Shown here piece by piece: positions 1 to 9,140 of a stretch of DNA of 64,000 nucleotides. The notes beneath the pieces were generated by a model. It was not told where the DNA came from. It saw nothing but the letters and a program-made list of their open reading frames with translations, and did no database searches. Source of the stretch: Planctomycetota bacterium (GTDB lineage Bacteria > Planctomycetota > UBA1135 > GCA-002686595); the NCBI GenBank assembly GCA_014237855.1, contig JABACD010000025.1:1-64000 (forward strand), given 5' to 3'. A program made the position numbers and the translations under genes. The stretch's first letter is position 1. Every line of letters begins with the position of its first letter.

Positions 1-829
1 TGTCGGTTCCCACCATGGTGGATGCCATCACTTGATTCGCCAGGTTGCGTCGCTGGTCGTTCGTCAGCCCGGTCTCTACCCGCACGTGGAGGGTGACGCC
101 CGTCGGGAAGGTCTCGTGAGTCGCCAGATCCTCATCGGCGTCGGGCACGAAGACAAACACGTTGTTACCCAGGAGAGCGGCCTGTCCCAGGAAGGGGCTC
201 TCGGTTCCGGGGAAGCCCAAACCGGGATAGTAATCGGGGGCGCTGTCATCGTCCGTGTCGAAGCCGATCGCCTGACCGTTCTCGTCGATCCACTGCTGCC
301 AGGGGAGCGCCGGGGGACTGCCCGCCGGCGTCCGATCGTAGGTGTAGCCGTTGATGAAGGAGCGGCCGCTGACGAGAGTGGTCGCTCCACTCTGCGGGTC
401 CACCTGCTCCACCACCAGGGTGCCGGTAAAGCTGTTGTTGGGAACCTGTCCGGGTGAGCTGGACAGGACGCTGTCGATCCCGATGGCCTCGGTGAACTCC
501 ACCATCAGGAATTGATTGCCCGCCTCCCCGCTGGGGAGGATCGCAGCTGTCGGATAGGTCGGTCCGGGCAGGATGGGATTGCTCGTGGTGACATTGTCGT
601 ACATGTCCTCGATCTTCCGAATCGAGGTCACGTTGGTTGTCGGCTGCCCATCCGCCCCGAGGACGAAGACCTTGCTGGGCAGGAGCTGCCCAAAGCCATT
701 AGAGACCTGAACGAGATCCATGCTCCCTGCATAACCAGACCCGCTCGCTGAATCGCTGCCCGTGCAGGCTGTGAGGAAGACCGATGACAGTCCGATAAGT
801 CCTACGCTGTAACGAAGCTTTGTCGTCAT
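1..829 (-). CDS. Putative lipoprotein, C-terminus beyond window
   Basis: Open from an ATG at 829 to the window edge: 276 codons with no stop. The N-terminus is a lipoprotein signal peptide: a short basic start, a hydrophobic stretch (residues 8-19), then L-T-A-C with the lipidated Cys at 22, followed by a Ser/Gly-rich linker. The mature part reads as a secreted beta-rich protein. It has phrases such as 'VFVLGADGQPTTNVTSI', and an Asp-rich segment 'DTDDDSAPDYYPG' resembling calcium-binding loops. I recognise no enzyme family. It is transcribed away from ruvB across an 800-base spacer. No clear Shine-Dalgarno precedes the ATG. Confidence is good that it is a real exported protein; its function is unknown. 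Confidence 0.75.
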   Translation of the reverse strand, partial: MTTKLRYSVGLIGLSSVFLTACTGSDSASGSGYAGSMDLVQVSNGFGQLLPSKVFVLGADGQPTTNVTSIRKIEDMYDNVTTSNPILPGPTYPTAAILPSGEAGNQFLMVEFTEAIGIDSVLSSSPGQVPNNSFTGTLVVEQVDPQSGATTLVSGRSFINGYTYDRTPAGSPPALPWQQWIDENGQAIGFDTDDDSAPDYYPGLGFPGTESPFLGQAALLGNNVFVFVPDADEDLATHETFPTGVTLHVRVETGLTNDQRRNLANQVMASTMVGTD

Positions 830-1638
830 ATTCGAATCAGGGCTAAGCGACCGGGGGGGCTGGCCGTCTAACGGAGGAGGGAAATGTCAGGAGTGGAGAA
901 AAAGACGAGGATCTCAGCTGCAAGCGGACGATCCATACAGGTTGGCTTCGCGGCGACCGTCATAAACGACGACCTACACGCCTCACCATCCCGACGAGAA
1001 CGGGCTCAGCAGGGGGCCATAGTGGTGCCCCAGGGCCCGGTAAGGATGCCGCCCAGCAGCCCTTCTGAAAAGGAGCCCGGCCAAAATCTGGGCGGGGAAG
1101 AGAAAGAGCCGGATGAGGCCCGGAGATGACCACCGCTGGGAATTGTGGCCAGCTGCCCCCCCAGGAGCGTGTGCCCTCGGGTCCGCGCCCTGCTGCTGGC
1201 GCGCGGGGCCGGGCTCCTCTCCCCTGAGGCGCCAGCGGCGTCTCAGGGGAAGTCCGCTCTTGGTCGCAGAGGGGCTGGCCTGGGCTGTATTTCATCTTCG
1301 AGTGGTGGTCCTCACCGGGGATCCATTGCCGCCGAGGTGAATCTCCTGATATCTCAATCCCCGTGCCGCGCACGCTGGAATTGTCTCATACCCACATCGA
1401 TCTGCCCTAAACCCAATGATTTTAGAATCTTAGACCGAACTTTAGTGGCTCCCGTCCCGCCCGGGGGCGCCACCTGACGGTACCTGAGCCGACGGCAAAG
1501 CACGCTCCTGGTGAGTGATCCCGCTACACGAGAGCGCTCATGACTCCCTTCTGTGCTCTTTCGCCCACCCAGGCTCCCTGCGGAGAAGCGGTTCTGAAGT
1601 GTTGGGGGGGCCCATCAGGATTCCTAGACTCGGCTCTC
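830..1638. other. Divergent intergenic region, about 0.8 kb
   Basis: Lies between the leftward lipoprotein gene and rightward ruvB, so it should hold both promoters. Open frames here have proline/arginine-rich compositions typical of noncoding GC-rich DNA, and I accept none as genes. The only distinct structure is the hairpin at 1221-1249. I could not assign -35/-10 boxes with confidence. Confidence 0.5.
1221..1249. repeat. Strong inverted repeat (hairpin) in divergent spacer
   Basis: Two 13-base arms (CCCCTGAGGCGCC and GGCGTCTCAGGGG) pair with a single mismatch around a 3-base AGC loop. No T-tract follows on either strand, so a classical intrinsic terminator is unlikely. A regulatory or REP-like element is possible. 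Confidence 0.55.
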
Positions 1639-2718
1639 ATGTCGCGAACCGAGCACGTCTTCAACCCTGACGCCTTTGCCGATCTACCGGCCGAGGGCAC
1701 CGACCAGACCGCCCCCGCAAGCGCTCCCCCGGAGCGAGAGCTCGAGTCTGCCCTGCGGCCCCGTGACCTCTCGGAGTTCGTTGGTCAGGACCGTCTGCTG
1801 GACAACCTGCGCATCGCACTCAAGGCTGCCGCCAGTCGCGGAGAATCCCTGGACCACGTCCTCTTCTCGGGGCCTCCCGGGCTCGGCAAGACCAGCCTGG
1901 CTCGAATCCTGGCGACGGAGCTTGGCGGAGAACTCCATGGCGTCACGGGCCCCGCCCTCGAGCGGCCCCGGGATCTCGTCGGAATGCTCACCCAGCTCAA
2001 GGCTGGCGATGTCTTCTTCATCGATGAGATCCACCGCATGCCCGCCAATGTCGAGGAATATCTCTACACGGCCATGGAGGACTTTCGCGTCGAGGTCACC
2101 CTCGACCAGGGGCCACACGCAAGAGTGCTGCCCCTCACTCTCGAACGATTCACCTTGGTCGGAGCCACGACTCGAGAGGGACTTCTCTCTGCGCCCTTCC
2201 GCGGCCGCTTTGGTCTCTTCGAGCGTCTCATCCCCTACCCCACCGAAGACCTGATTCGAATCCTCGAACGCTCCAGCGGGCTGATGAGAATTGGACTCGA
2301 CTCCAAAGCTGCTGAGCTGATCGGATCGCGGAGCCGGGGGACGCCACGTATCGCCAATCGCTTCCTGCGTCGCGCCCGTGACGTCGCTCAGGTTGCGGGC
2401 AGCGAGGTGATCACACTGGAACTCGCCGAGAACGCCCTCGGTCGTCTCGGCGTTGACGAGAATGGCCTGGAAGACATGGACCGCCGTATCCTCCACTGCC
2501 TTGCGAACACGCCGGGTCAGCCCGTGGGAATCAAGACCATCGCTGCCACTGTTGGAGAAACCGAGCGAACCATTGAAGAGGTCTTCGAGCCACATCTGTT
2601 GCGCTGCGGCTTTCTTCAGCGAACTTCCCGCGGACGGCTTATCACCGCTCGTGGTTGCGAGATCATTGGCGTCGAACCAACGGCCAGCGATCGTCCGGGC
2701 GGAGATCTATTCTCCTGA
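1639..2718 (+). CDS. ruvB: Holliday junction branch-migration ATPase RuvB
   Basis: RuvB is the AAA+ motor that drives branch migration with RuvA before RuvC cleavage. The 359-residue product has Walker A GPPGLGKTS (78-86), Walker B F-I-D-E-I-H (about 127-132), the sensor/arginine-finger stretch ATTREG...APFRGRFG, and a C-terminal winged helix ending in GRLITARG. The frame is open upstream to 1540, but the ATG at 1639 gives the normal family length with a short acidic N-terminal tail. ruvA and ruvC are not adjacent. The stop overlaps the next start (TGATG), implying translational coupling to the SpoIID-like gene. Confidence 0.97.
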   Translation: MSRTEHVFNPDAFADLPAEGTDQTAPASAPPERELESALRPRDLSEFVGQDRLLDNLRIALKAAASRGESLDHVLFSGPPGLGKTSLARILATELGGELHGVTGPALERPRDLVGMLTQLKAGDVFFIDEIHRMPANVEEYLYTAMEDFRVEVTLDQGPHARVLPLTLERFTLVGATTREGLLSAPFRGRFGLFERLIPYPTEDLIRILERSSGLMRIGLDSKAAELIGSRSRGTPRIANRFLRRARDVAQVAGSEVITLELAENALGRLGVDENGLEDMDRRILHCLANTPGQPVGIKTIAATVGETERTIEEVFEPHLLRCGFLQRTSRGRLITARGCEIIGVEPTASDRPGGDLFS

Positions 2719-3971
2719 TGCGTCGAGCCCTGTGCCTCTTGTTCGTGGGAGCCTGTGCGCTGCCTCCCGCACCGCTAGTTCACGACCAGCGAATTGAGCC
2801 CTTGCGCTTGGAGCGCGAGCAAGCTCCCAGAGAGGAGGGGCTCCTGCGAGTTCGCCTCTCTGCTCAAGAGGGAGTCAGCCAGCTTGCGGTCTTCGGCACC
2901 GAAGATGGTGTGGTCGAGGTACGCCCCTCGGGGAGAATGCTGCGTACCTCAGCCGGAGAGCTCGTCGAATCACTCACCCTTCACGCCGCCACCGACAAGG
3001 CCGGGCTCGAGATCGACGAACGCCTCTATCCCGGCAAGTTGCGCGTCGGTGTCCACCCCACCGGTGGGCTCTACGTCGAGAACCTGGTCGATCTGGAGGA
3101 CTACATTGCCGGAGTCGTCCCGGCGGAGCTCGTCCTGTGGTCGGCTCGGGAGTCTGAGATCGAGGCCCAGGCCATCGCTGCGCGCACCTACGCCCTGCGC
3201 TCTCTCGCGAAGAGACGCCTGGGTGGTCAGGCCTTTCTCTGGGACGACACCAGGGACCAGGTCTACCTGGGTAGCTTCCGAGCCGAGGACTCGGCTGGAG
3301 CCCGTCGCGTGGCGGCAAGACTCGAACGAGCCCTCGAGAGTTCCCGGGGCCGCGTCCTCCAGAACTCCGAAGGAGAACTCTACGACGTCCGCTTCCACGC
3401 CTCCTGTGGCGGCTACGCAACATCCCCAGCCGAGGCCTTTCCATTCGAGAGCGTCTGGCACCACGCGCCGGTGCGGTGCGAGCCCTGCGCCAGGATCGGA
3501 GCGGAGGAGGCCGCCTGGACACCGGGGGATGGCCGGCGCCGCCAGGTCCACTGGAGCTATACGGTTCCGGGAGGGGACCTCGCTGAGCTCGGCACCAGCG
3601 TCGGTCTTGCGGGCACCCCCCACTCCTTCGCCATGCCTCAGCTCGATCGTCATCAGCGCTGGCAGAGTGTGGAGCTGCGCTCCAGAGGAAGTGCGGTTCG
3701 CATCTCCGTGGAAGAACTGCGCCGCAACCTTGGAGCCGCCGAACTCAAGAGTGGGCGCATCATCAAGGTCTGGCCGGCCCTGGGCCAGCCGATCGAGGGC
3801 GGTGTGTTCTTCGAGGGTCTCGGGCGCGGACATGGAGCGGGGTTGTGCCAGGTCGGCTCCCATGCGCATGCTGAAGCCGGCTGGGACGCCGAGCGCATCC
3901 TGAAGCACTACCTTCCAGGCTCGAGCATCACCTCGCTTCCTCCAACCCGCCTCTCGACCCTTCACCGGTGA
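2718..3971 (+). CDS. SpoIID/LytB-domain lipoprotein
   Basis: The 417-residue product starts at the ATG inside the ruvB stop. An N-terminal hydrophobic segment ends in F-V-G-A-C, so it is probably a lipoprotein with Cys13. The SpoIID/amidase-enhancer domain shows its hallmark strings: VDLEDYIAGVVPAEL, EAQAIAARTYAL, 'HASCGGYAT', and the C-terminal GRGHGAGLCQVG. In the founding family SpoIID is a lytic transglycosylase acting on denuded glycan strands and LytB an amidase modifier. In a non-sporulating diderm the likely role is peptidoglycan remodelling at division or growth. It is coupled by overlaps to ruvB upstream and tgt downstream (GTGA), though the three functions are unrelated. Confidence 0.9.
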   Translation: MRRALCLLFVGACALPPAPLVHDQRIEPLRLEREQAPREEGLLRVRLSAQEGVSQLAVFGTEDGVVEVRPSGRMLRTSAGELVESLTLHAATDKAGLEIDERLYPGKLRVGVHPTGGLYVENLVDLEDYIAGVVPAELVLWSARESEIEAQAIAARTYALRSLAKRRLGGQAFLWDDTRDQVYLGSFRAEDSAGARRVAARLERALESSRGRVLQNSEGELYDVRFHASCGGYATSPAEAFPFESVWHHAPVRCEPCARIGAEEAAWTPGDGRRRQVHWSYTVPGGDLAELGTSVGLAGTPHSFAMPQLDRHQRWQSVELRSRGSAVRISVEELRRNLGAAELKSGRIIKVWPALGQPIEGGVFFEGLGRGHGAGLCQVGSHAHAEAGWDAERILKHYLPGSSITSLPPTRLSTLHR

Positions 3972-5122
3972 CCCACTCTCGCTTCGGATATCAGGTCCTT
4001 GACTCCTGCTCGCGCACCCACGCGAGAACGGGCGTCTTCGAGACCCCCCACGGCCCGGTGCAAACACCTGCCTTCATGCCCGTGGGCACCCGCGCCACGG
4101 TCAAGGGTGTGCTTCCCCGCGACCTGCTGGAGGTGGGCTCACAGATGGTGCTGGCCAACACCTACCACATGCACCTGCGGCCCGGTGAGGACACCGTTCG
4201 AGAGCTCGGGGGGCTGCACACCATGATGGGCTGGGACGGTCCGATCCTGACCGATTCAGGTGGCTACCAGGTCTTCAGCATGGGAGACATCTGTCGGATC
4301 GACGAGGAGGGAGTGTCCTTCAAGTCGATCGTGGACGGAGGCGAGGTTCGCTTCACTCCCGAACGAGTCGTCGAGATCCAACGGGCCTTGGGTGCCGATG
4401 TGGCCATGGCCTTCGACCAGTGCCCACCAGGAACCGCCAGCCGCCAGGAGGTCGAACGAGCAACCGATAGGACGCATCGCTGGCTGGAGCGCTGCGTGAA
4501 GCGCCATCGCGAGCTGGGTGGTGAGGAGAGCGGCCAGGCCCTCTTCGGCATCGTGCAGGGTGGAGCTCATGAGGATCTGCGCGGCGCATCGGTCGAGGCA
4601 GTCTGCGCTCACGACCTCGTGGGTTACGCCATCGGTGGAGTCTCAGTTGGCGAACAGCCGGAGCTCATTCGCCGGGTCGTCGAGCACAGCGCACCCCTGC
4701 TTCCTGCTGACCGGCCTCGCTACCTGATGGGAGTCGGCACGCCCAAGGACTTCTTCGATGCGATCGCCAGCGGGATTGACCTCTTCGACTGCGTCACCCC
4801 GACCCGCAACGCCCGCAACCACACGGTCTTCACAAGCCGGGGGCGGCTCAACATCCGCAACCGGGGATTCCTGGAGGACCAACGCTCCATGGACCCGGAG
4901 TGCGACTGCATGGCCTGCACCCGGTTCAATCTCGGCACCCTGCGCCATCTCTGCACCACCGGTGAGATGCTCGGCGGCACGCTCCTCTCGATCCACAACC
5001 TCAGATTCTTCCATCACACCATGGAGCGCATCCGGCAGGCGATCTCCGAGGATCGCTTCGAGGAGCTGCGCGGTGATCTGGTTGAGCGCTTGTCCCGCAG
5101 GGTCGCGCCAGACGAACTCTGA
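3968..5122 (+). CDS. tgt: tRNA-guanine transglycosylase
   Basis: Exchanges guanine-34 for preQ1 in GUN-anticodon tRNAs, the base-swap step of queuosine synthesis. The 384-residue protein has the catalytic T-D-S-G-G-Y-Q motif (Asp96), the substrate loop GIVQGG, the nucleophile motif DLFDCVTPTR (Asp274), and zinc ligands Cys312, Cys314, Cys317 and His343. The start is GTG at 3968, overlapping the upstream TGA, which matches the family N-terminus (F-x-Y-x-V). No queA or yajC follows, so this is not the usual queA-tgt-yajC order. Confidence 0.97.
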   Translation: MTHSRFGYQVLDSCSRTHARTGVFETPHGPVQTPAFMPVGTRATVKGVLPRDLLEVGSQMVLANTYHMHLRPGEDTVRELGGLHTMMGWDGPILTDSGGYQVFSMGDICRIDEEGVSFKSIVDGGEVRFTPERVVEIQRALGADVAMAFDQCPPGTASRQEVERATDRTHRWLERCVKRHRELGGEESGQALFGIVQGGAHEDLRGASVEAVCAHDLVGYAIGGVSVGEQPELIRRVVEHSAPLLPADRPRYLMGVGTPKDFFDAIASGIDLFDCVTPTRNARNHTVFTSRGRLNIRNRGFLEDQRSMDPECDCMACTRFNLGTLRHLCTTGEMLGGTLLSIHNLRFFHHTMERIRQAISEDRFEELRGDLVERLSRRVAPDEL

Positions 5123-5165
5123 TCTTCGGGCAGGGCGGTCGTCCCGAGGAGGGCGATTGCCCCCG

Positions 5166-5324
5166 CTACTTCTTCACGAAGTCAGGGCATACTCTCGCGT
5201 TGGGTCGCTCCCGCCGCGAGCACGTATTTGGATGGTTGTACTTGCAGCGGTCGCACAGGAAATCCCCACCCTCCAGAGCGAAGAGCTTTCGGAACACGAG
5301 CTTCAGCCTCTGGAGAAAGCCCAC
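5166..5324 (-). CDS. Small four-cysteine protein, 52 residues
   Basis: A short frame that length filters would miss. It starts at GTG 5324 and ends in TAG. It begins with an amphipathic basic helix (GFLQRLKLVFRKLF), then a compact Cys module: C-D-R-C-K-Y-N-H-P-N-T-C, then R-E-R-P-N-A-R-V-C-P-D-F. The spacing is C-x2-C-x8-C-x10-C. The regular spacing and the conserved-looking 'ERPNA..CPDF' suggest a metal-binding mini-domain rather than chance. It lies 45 bases downstream of the SH3-like gene on the same strand and is probably co-transcribed. The frame is open back to that gene's stop, so a slightly earlier start is possible. Function unknown. Confidence 0.55.
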   Translation of the reverse strand: MGFLQRLKLVFRKLFALEGGDFLCDRCKYNHPNTCSRRERPNARVCPDFVKK

Positions 5325-5369
5325 GGGTCGCCTGCCTGGTAGGTAGAGAGAGCTCTGGTACAGCTGGAG

Positions 5370-6653
5370 CTAGCGATCGCGCATACGCGCAGAGATGACC
5401 TCGATACGGTCAATATCGATCAGGGGGTAGGAACCGGTCGCCACGCGGGCTGAGTTGACCGGGACACCCTGCACTCCGATCTCGTACCCGTTGTAGAGGC
5501 CGAGTTCGTAGCGCCTGCTGCTGCACTGCACCTGCGCCAGGAAGTCCGCTCCCCACCTGATCAGGTAGACCTTCTCACCATTGCGGTTCTGCTGCTCGAG
5601 CCAGCCGCGAGTCTGAAACCGTCCCCAGAGGGGATCATTGGAGCGCAGGTCCGCCTCCGCCTGGTCACGCAGGCCTTCCAGGCGTGCCTCGCGCTCCCGG
5701 CTCTCCGCCTCCATGTCGGCTCGCATCTTGGCCAGGTCACGATGCAGGTCGAGCCGCTTGGTTCGCTCATCGATCAAGGTGCGAGTGGGAGCGTCAGGTC
5801 CCATGGCCAGGATGGCCTGGTACATGGCGTAGAGTCCGGCGTAATCCACGGGCCCGGCCCCGGGAGCCAGAGCTGCATCCATGGTCGCGTTGGCCTCTGC
5901 CAGCTTGGCATAGATCCCGGGGCCTGCTGCCGCGGACGCTGTCGTCGGGTCTTGCTTGGCCGCCGCCTGGATCGGCTTCTTCGTGCTGACGGGCACGTCG
6001 GCCCGGCCAGTGAGCGCTTGCCCCACTGCAGCCTCCCAGAGAATCGCGGCACTCGCGCCAGCCGGCAACGCTCGAGTCTCTGCCGCCAGGACGTAGCCCA
6101 TGGTATCCGGGGGAGAGTAGACCTGGACCCAGTCCTCGCTCATTGGCTTGGTCGCATCCTGGCGCTTGATGAACCTCAAGCGGTCTCCGCGGTCGAGCTG
6201 ACCGAGAGGATAAGAGTTCTGAGTCTGTGGCCGAGGGCGCATGTTGATGTAGCTGCCGGAGACCTCGACCCATCCAGGACGGGCTGACTCCGTGAGGTAC
6301 TTTCCAAACACCCAGACCTTGATGCCGCCAGGTGCCGCCACCTTCAGGTAAGGGGTGCCCGCGCGCTCGGCGTAGACAGCCAACGGGGTGTCGCCGGTCA
6401 CCTGCAGGACGTCGCGGCCCTTCGGATCGGGAAGGTTGCGGAGGGTCGCTCCCGACCCACCTGCAAGCACATGCTTGATGGGTGCGCCACCATCCTGAGC
6501 AAGGCCACTGGCGGAAATGGGCACAGCCGAGAGGGCCAGCAGCGCTCCACCACCGATCAGGGCCCTCAGGCGCTGGCGGGTGGAGGTCCGTCGGATGGCG
6601 TCGTTCGTCGTGTGACTCGAATTCTTGGTGCCCATGATTGCTGCTGCGGTCAT
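5370..6653 (-). CDS. Exported protein with SH3-like domains
   Basis: The 427-residue product has a long basic N-terminus (RRTSTRQRLR) and a hydrophobic signal segment (about residues 32-52), with likely cleavage near A-S-G-L-A. Two bacterial SH3-like modules follow (about 60-120 and 125-190). The second carries the typical 'GSYINMRPRPQTQNSYPLGQ' pattern and a D-W-V-Q-V strand. An Ala-rich linker and a charged helical or coiled-coil stretch (about 285-335) precede a C-terminal domain containing two Cys. SH3-like modules usually bind cell-wall peptides or partner proteins in the envelope. Met7 (6635) is an alternative start; neither has a clear ribosome site. No catalytic domain seen. Confidence 0.8.
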   Translation of the reverse strand: MTAAAIMGTKNSSHTTNDAIRRTSTRQRLRALIGGGALLALSAVPISASGLAQDGGAPIKHVLAGGSGATLRNLPDPKGRDVLQVTGDTPLAVYAERAGTPYLKVAAPGGIKVWVFGKYLTESARPGWVEVSGSYINMRPRPQTQNSYPLGQLDRGDRLRFIKRQDATKPMSEDWVQVYSPPDTMGYVLAAETRALPAGASAAILWEAAVGQALTGRADVPVSTKKPIQAAAKQDPTTASAAAGPGIYAKLAEANATMDAALAPGAGPVDYAGLYAMYQAILAMGPDAPTRTLIDERTKRLDLHRDLAKMRADMEAESREREARLEGLRDQAEADLRSNDPLWGRFQTRGWLEQQNRNGEKVYLIRWGADFLAQVQCSSRRYELGLYNGYEIGVQGVPVNSARVATGSYPLIDIDRIEVISARMRDR

Positions 6654-6893
6654 GCCGGGACCCCGAGGGTCGTTTCGCGTCCGGCGCCTCGACCCCGGAG
6701 GAAATCCCCGGAACTGGCGTCCTTCTCCTCGATCCTAGCCAAGGAAAGGGGCCCATTCCACAGCGCGCTTTGGCCTCCATCACGGCTTTTTGCCAGGTCA
6801 GAATTGCCACGCGTGAGGACAACGGCCGACTGTAGACTCACGGCACCGCCTGGCGCCCCCCGAGAGTCACTCCCCGGGCCCTGACCCCCATCG

Positions 6894-8000
6894 ATGAGCC
6901 GACCACTTCAATTTCCTTACATGTTCTGGGCCCACCACGAGGGGTTCAAGTCCCCCTGGTGTCTGTCCCAATCCGGGATGCCCGTTCCAGAGACATCCTT
7001 CCTCGACGGGCTGAGCCTGGACGTCTCCCACCCCTGCGTGGAGGCCCTTCCGTCCCTCGAGGCCCGCCTGGCGGAGCTCTTCGGGGTTCCCGTCGAGCGC
7101 GTGCGGGTCACCGTGGGCGCCTCCGCGGCCATGCAGCTGGCGTCCATGCTCTGGTTTCGGACGGGAAGTCGAGTCCTCGCAGAGACCCCTGCCTACGAGC
7201 CCATTCACCAGCTGCCCCAGCTCTACGGTGCCCAGGTACGTCCCCTCCAGCGCCACGCAGCCAATGGCTGGCTGATCGACCCGAGTGAGATCCGGGGACG
7301 CCTGGCCACGGGCACGGGGCCGGCACACGCCTTCATCACCAACTGCCACAACCCCACCGGAGTGCTGATGGAGGCCAATCGGGTGGCTGCCATCGGCGAG
7401 GAGGTGGCCCAGCACGGCGGCGTGCTGATCTCCTGCGAGGCCTACATGGAGTTCCTGCCCAACGAGAGGCGCGTGCATGCCTTTGCAGTCGCGCCCAATG
7501 GGGTCTCCATCGGAACGCTGACCAAGGCCTACGGACTGGGCGCCTTGCGTATCGGCTGGATGATCCTGGGTGAGCAGGTGGCCGAGGAACACATGTCACT
7601 CACGGACATGTCCTACCTCTCCTACCTCGATCCTCCGACACCCTCGCTGGTGGCTGGCCGCCGGGCGCTCGATCACCTGGTCGAGCTGTCCCAGCCGATC
7701 AGGCGCATCGAGGCGGAGAGTCGGCCACACTGGACGCGCTGGCTGCAGGAGACTCCCGGCATTCAGGCCGTGGTGCCGGAGTTCGGCCTGCACGCCTTTC
7801 CCCGGATCGACGGTGTCGACGACACGGCTGCGCTCGTCGAGTACCTACAAGCCGAGCACCAGGTCGACGTTGTACCTGGCGAGTACTTCGGTGCCCCTGG
7901 ACACCTGCGGGTGAGCTGTGGCGTCCCAGAAGAAACGCTCAAGCAAGGCCTCGAGCGACTTACCGGAGGAATCGAGGTTTGGCGCACGATCAACAGGTAA
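6894..8000 (+). CDS. PLP-dependent class I/II aminotransferase, atypical
   Basis: Fold-type I aminotransferase of 368 residues. The expected landmarks are present: the Gly/Ser-rich cofactor region (VGASAAMQ), ITNCHNPTG, the Schiff-base lysine in GTLTKAYGLGALRIGW, and the carboxylate-binding Arg in HLRVSCG. The D-x-x-Y motif whose Asp normally hydrogen-bonds the PLP ring nitrogen reads I-S-C-E-A-Y-M-E-F, so Cys replaces Asp. The substrate cannot be told from sequence. Its stop overlaps the start of a glycosyltransferase gene (TAATG), so the pair may serve glycan or amino-sugar metabolism, but that is inference. Confidence 0.88.
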   Translation: MSRPLQFPYMFWAHHEGFKSPWCLSQSGMPVPETSFLDGLSLDVSHPCVEALPSLEARLAELFGVPVERVRVTVGASAAMQLASMLWFRTGSRVLAETPAYEPIHQLPQLYGAQVRPLQRHAANGWLIDPSEIRGRLATGTGPAHAFITNCHNPTGVLMEANRVAAIGEEVAQHGGVLISCEAYMEFLPNERRVHAFAVAPNGVSIGTLTKAYGLGALRIGWMILGEQVAEEHMSLTDMSYLSYLDPPTPSLVAGRRALDHLVELSQPIRRIEAESRPHWTRWLQETPGIQAVVPEFGLHAFPRIDGVDDTAALVEYLQAEHQVDVVPGEYFGAPGHLRVSCGVPEETLKQGLERLTGGIEVWRTINR

Positions 8001-9103
8001 TGGACGAAGCCCAGCGGACCGTACTCCATGTGCGGATCGCCGCCGGAGCAGGGGGTGGCCCCGAGAAGACCATCATCAACACGCCCAGACATCTCGAGGG
8101 CACGGCCTACAGGGCCTCGGTCGCGTACCTGCATCCTCCCGAGGATCCAGGTTTCGAGATCATCACCCGGCGCGCTCTCGAGAAGGCCTGTCCAATCGAG
8201 GGTATCCCCGAGAGCCTCCCGATCGATCCACGCGTGCTCTGGAGGCTTCGCAAGATCTGCAAGCAGCAGCATGTCCACATCTGGCATGGGCATGACTACA
8301 AGTCGAACCTCTATGGCGTGTTGCTGCGGCCGCTGTGTGGCTTCAAGCTGGTCACGACCGTCCATGGCTGGGTCAAGCACACCAAGAAGACGCCGCTGTA
8401 CTACGGCATCGATCGCTGGACACTCCCCCGCCATGATCAGGTCATCGCCGTCTCCAGTGACCTCTACGAGGCGAGCTTGAAGGCTGGTGTTGCGACCGAG
8501 CAGCTGAGCCTGATTGAGAACGCCATCGATACGGAGGAGTACCAGCGAACACGGCCACGAGCTGCAGGTGGACGCCTGCGCATCGGTGCGGTGGGCCGTC
8601 TCTCCGAGGAGAAGGGCTTCGACCTCTTGATCCGAGCTGTTGAGAGCCTGATGGATGAGGGTCATGAACTCGAGCTTGCGATTGCTGGGGAGGGTGACAA
8701 GGAGGCGGCCCTCCGTCAGCAAATGAGCGCCTCGAGACACGCCGAACACTTGAAGTTACTCGGCTTCAAGAGTGACACACGGGCCCTCTTCGATGGCTTT
8801 GATCTGTTCTGTCTCTCCAGCCTGCGGGAGGGTCTACCGAACGTCGTGCTAGAAGCGATGTCCATGGGACTCCCGATCGTTGCCACCCGCTCGGGTGGCA
8901 TGCAGGAGTTCGCACGTGACGGGGAGGACGCAATCCTCGTCGCCCCAGGCACCGTGGAGGAGCTGGAGGCCGGCTTGCGACGCGTGGTCGCTGATCCGAG
9001 GCTTCGAGACAGGCTGGCCGAAGGAGCACGAGCGCGAGCAGTGAGGGACTGCTCCTTCGCCAGACGAATGCAGAGAGTCGTCGAGGTCTACGACCGGCTC
9101 TGA
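8000..9103 (+). CDS. GT4-type glycosyltransferase
   Basis: GT-B fold retaining glycosyltransferase of 367 residues. N-terminal half: G-G-P-E-K-T near residue 22, and the WHGHDYKSNLYG and TVHGW strings of the acceptor domain. C-terminal half: IGAVGRLSEEKGFDLL and the donor-binding motif REGLPNVVLEAMSMGLPIVAT, whose two Glu residues are spaced seven apart. I chose ATG 8000, which overlaps the upstream TAA; an in-frame TTG at 7979 would add seven residues. It probably transfers a nucleotide-sugar residue in polysaccharide or glycolipid assembly. The acceptor is unknown. Confidence 0.9.
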   Translation: MDEAQRTVLHVRIAAGAGGGPEKTIINTPRHLEGTAYRASVAYLHPPEDPGFEIITRRALEKACPIEGIPESLPIDPRVLWRLRKICKQQHVHIWHGHDYKSNLYGVLLRPLCGFKLVTTVHGWVKHTKKTPLYYGIDRWTLPRHDQVIAVSSDLYEASLKAGVATEQLSLIENAIDTEEYQRTRPRAAGGRLRIGAVGRLSEEKGFDLLIRAVESLMDEGHELELAIAGEGDKEAALRQQMSASRHAEHLKLLGFKSDTRALFDGFDLFCLSSLREGLPNVVLEAMSMGLPIVATRSGGMQEFARDGEDAILVAPGTVEELEAGLRRVVADPRLRDRLAEGARARAVRDCSFARRMQRVVEVYDRL

Positions 9104-9140
9104 CAGCCCCCGCGAGATTCAGCCGGGAGCAACGCCAGGC

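Noticed and set aside
960..1373. 137-codon minus-strand frame in the first spacer
   Set aside because: Pro/Arg/Gly-rich composition typical of noncoding GC-rich DNA; no start context or motif, and it spans the hairpin.
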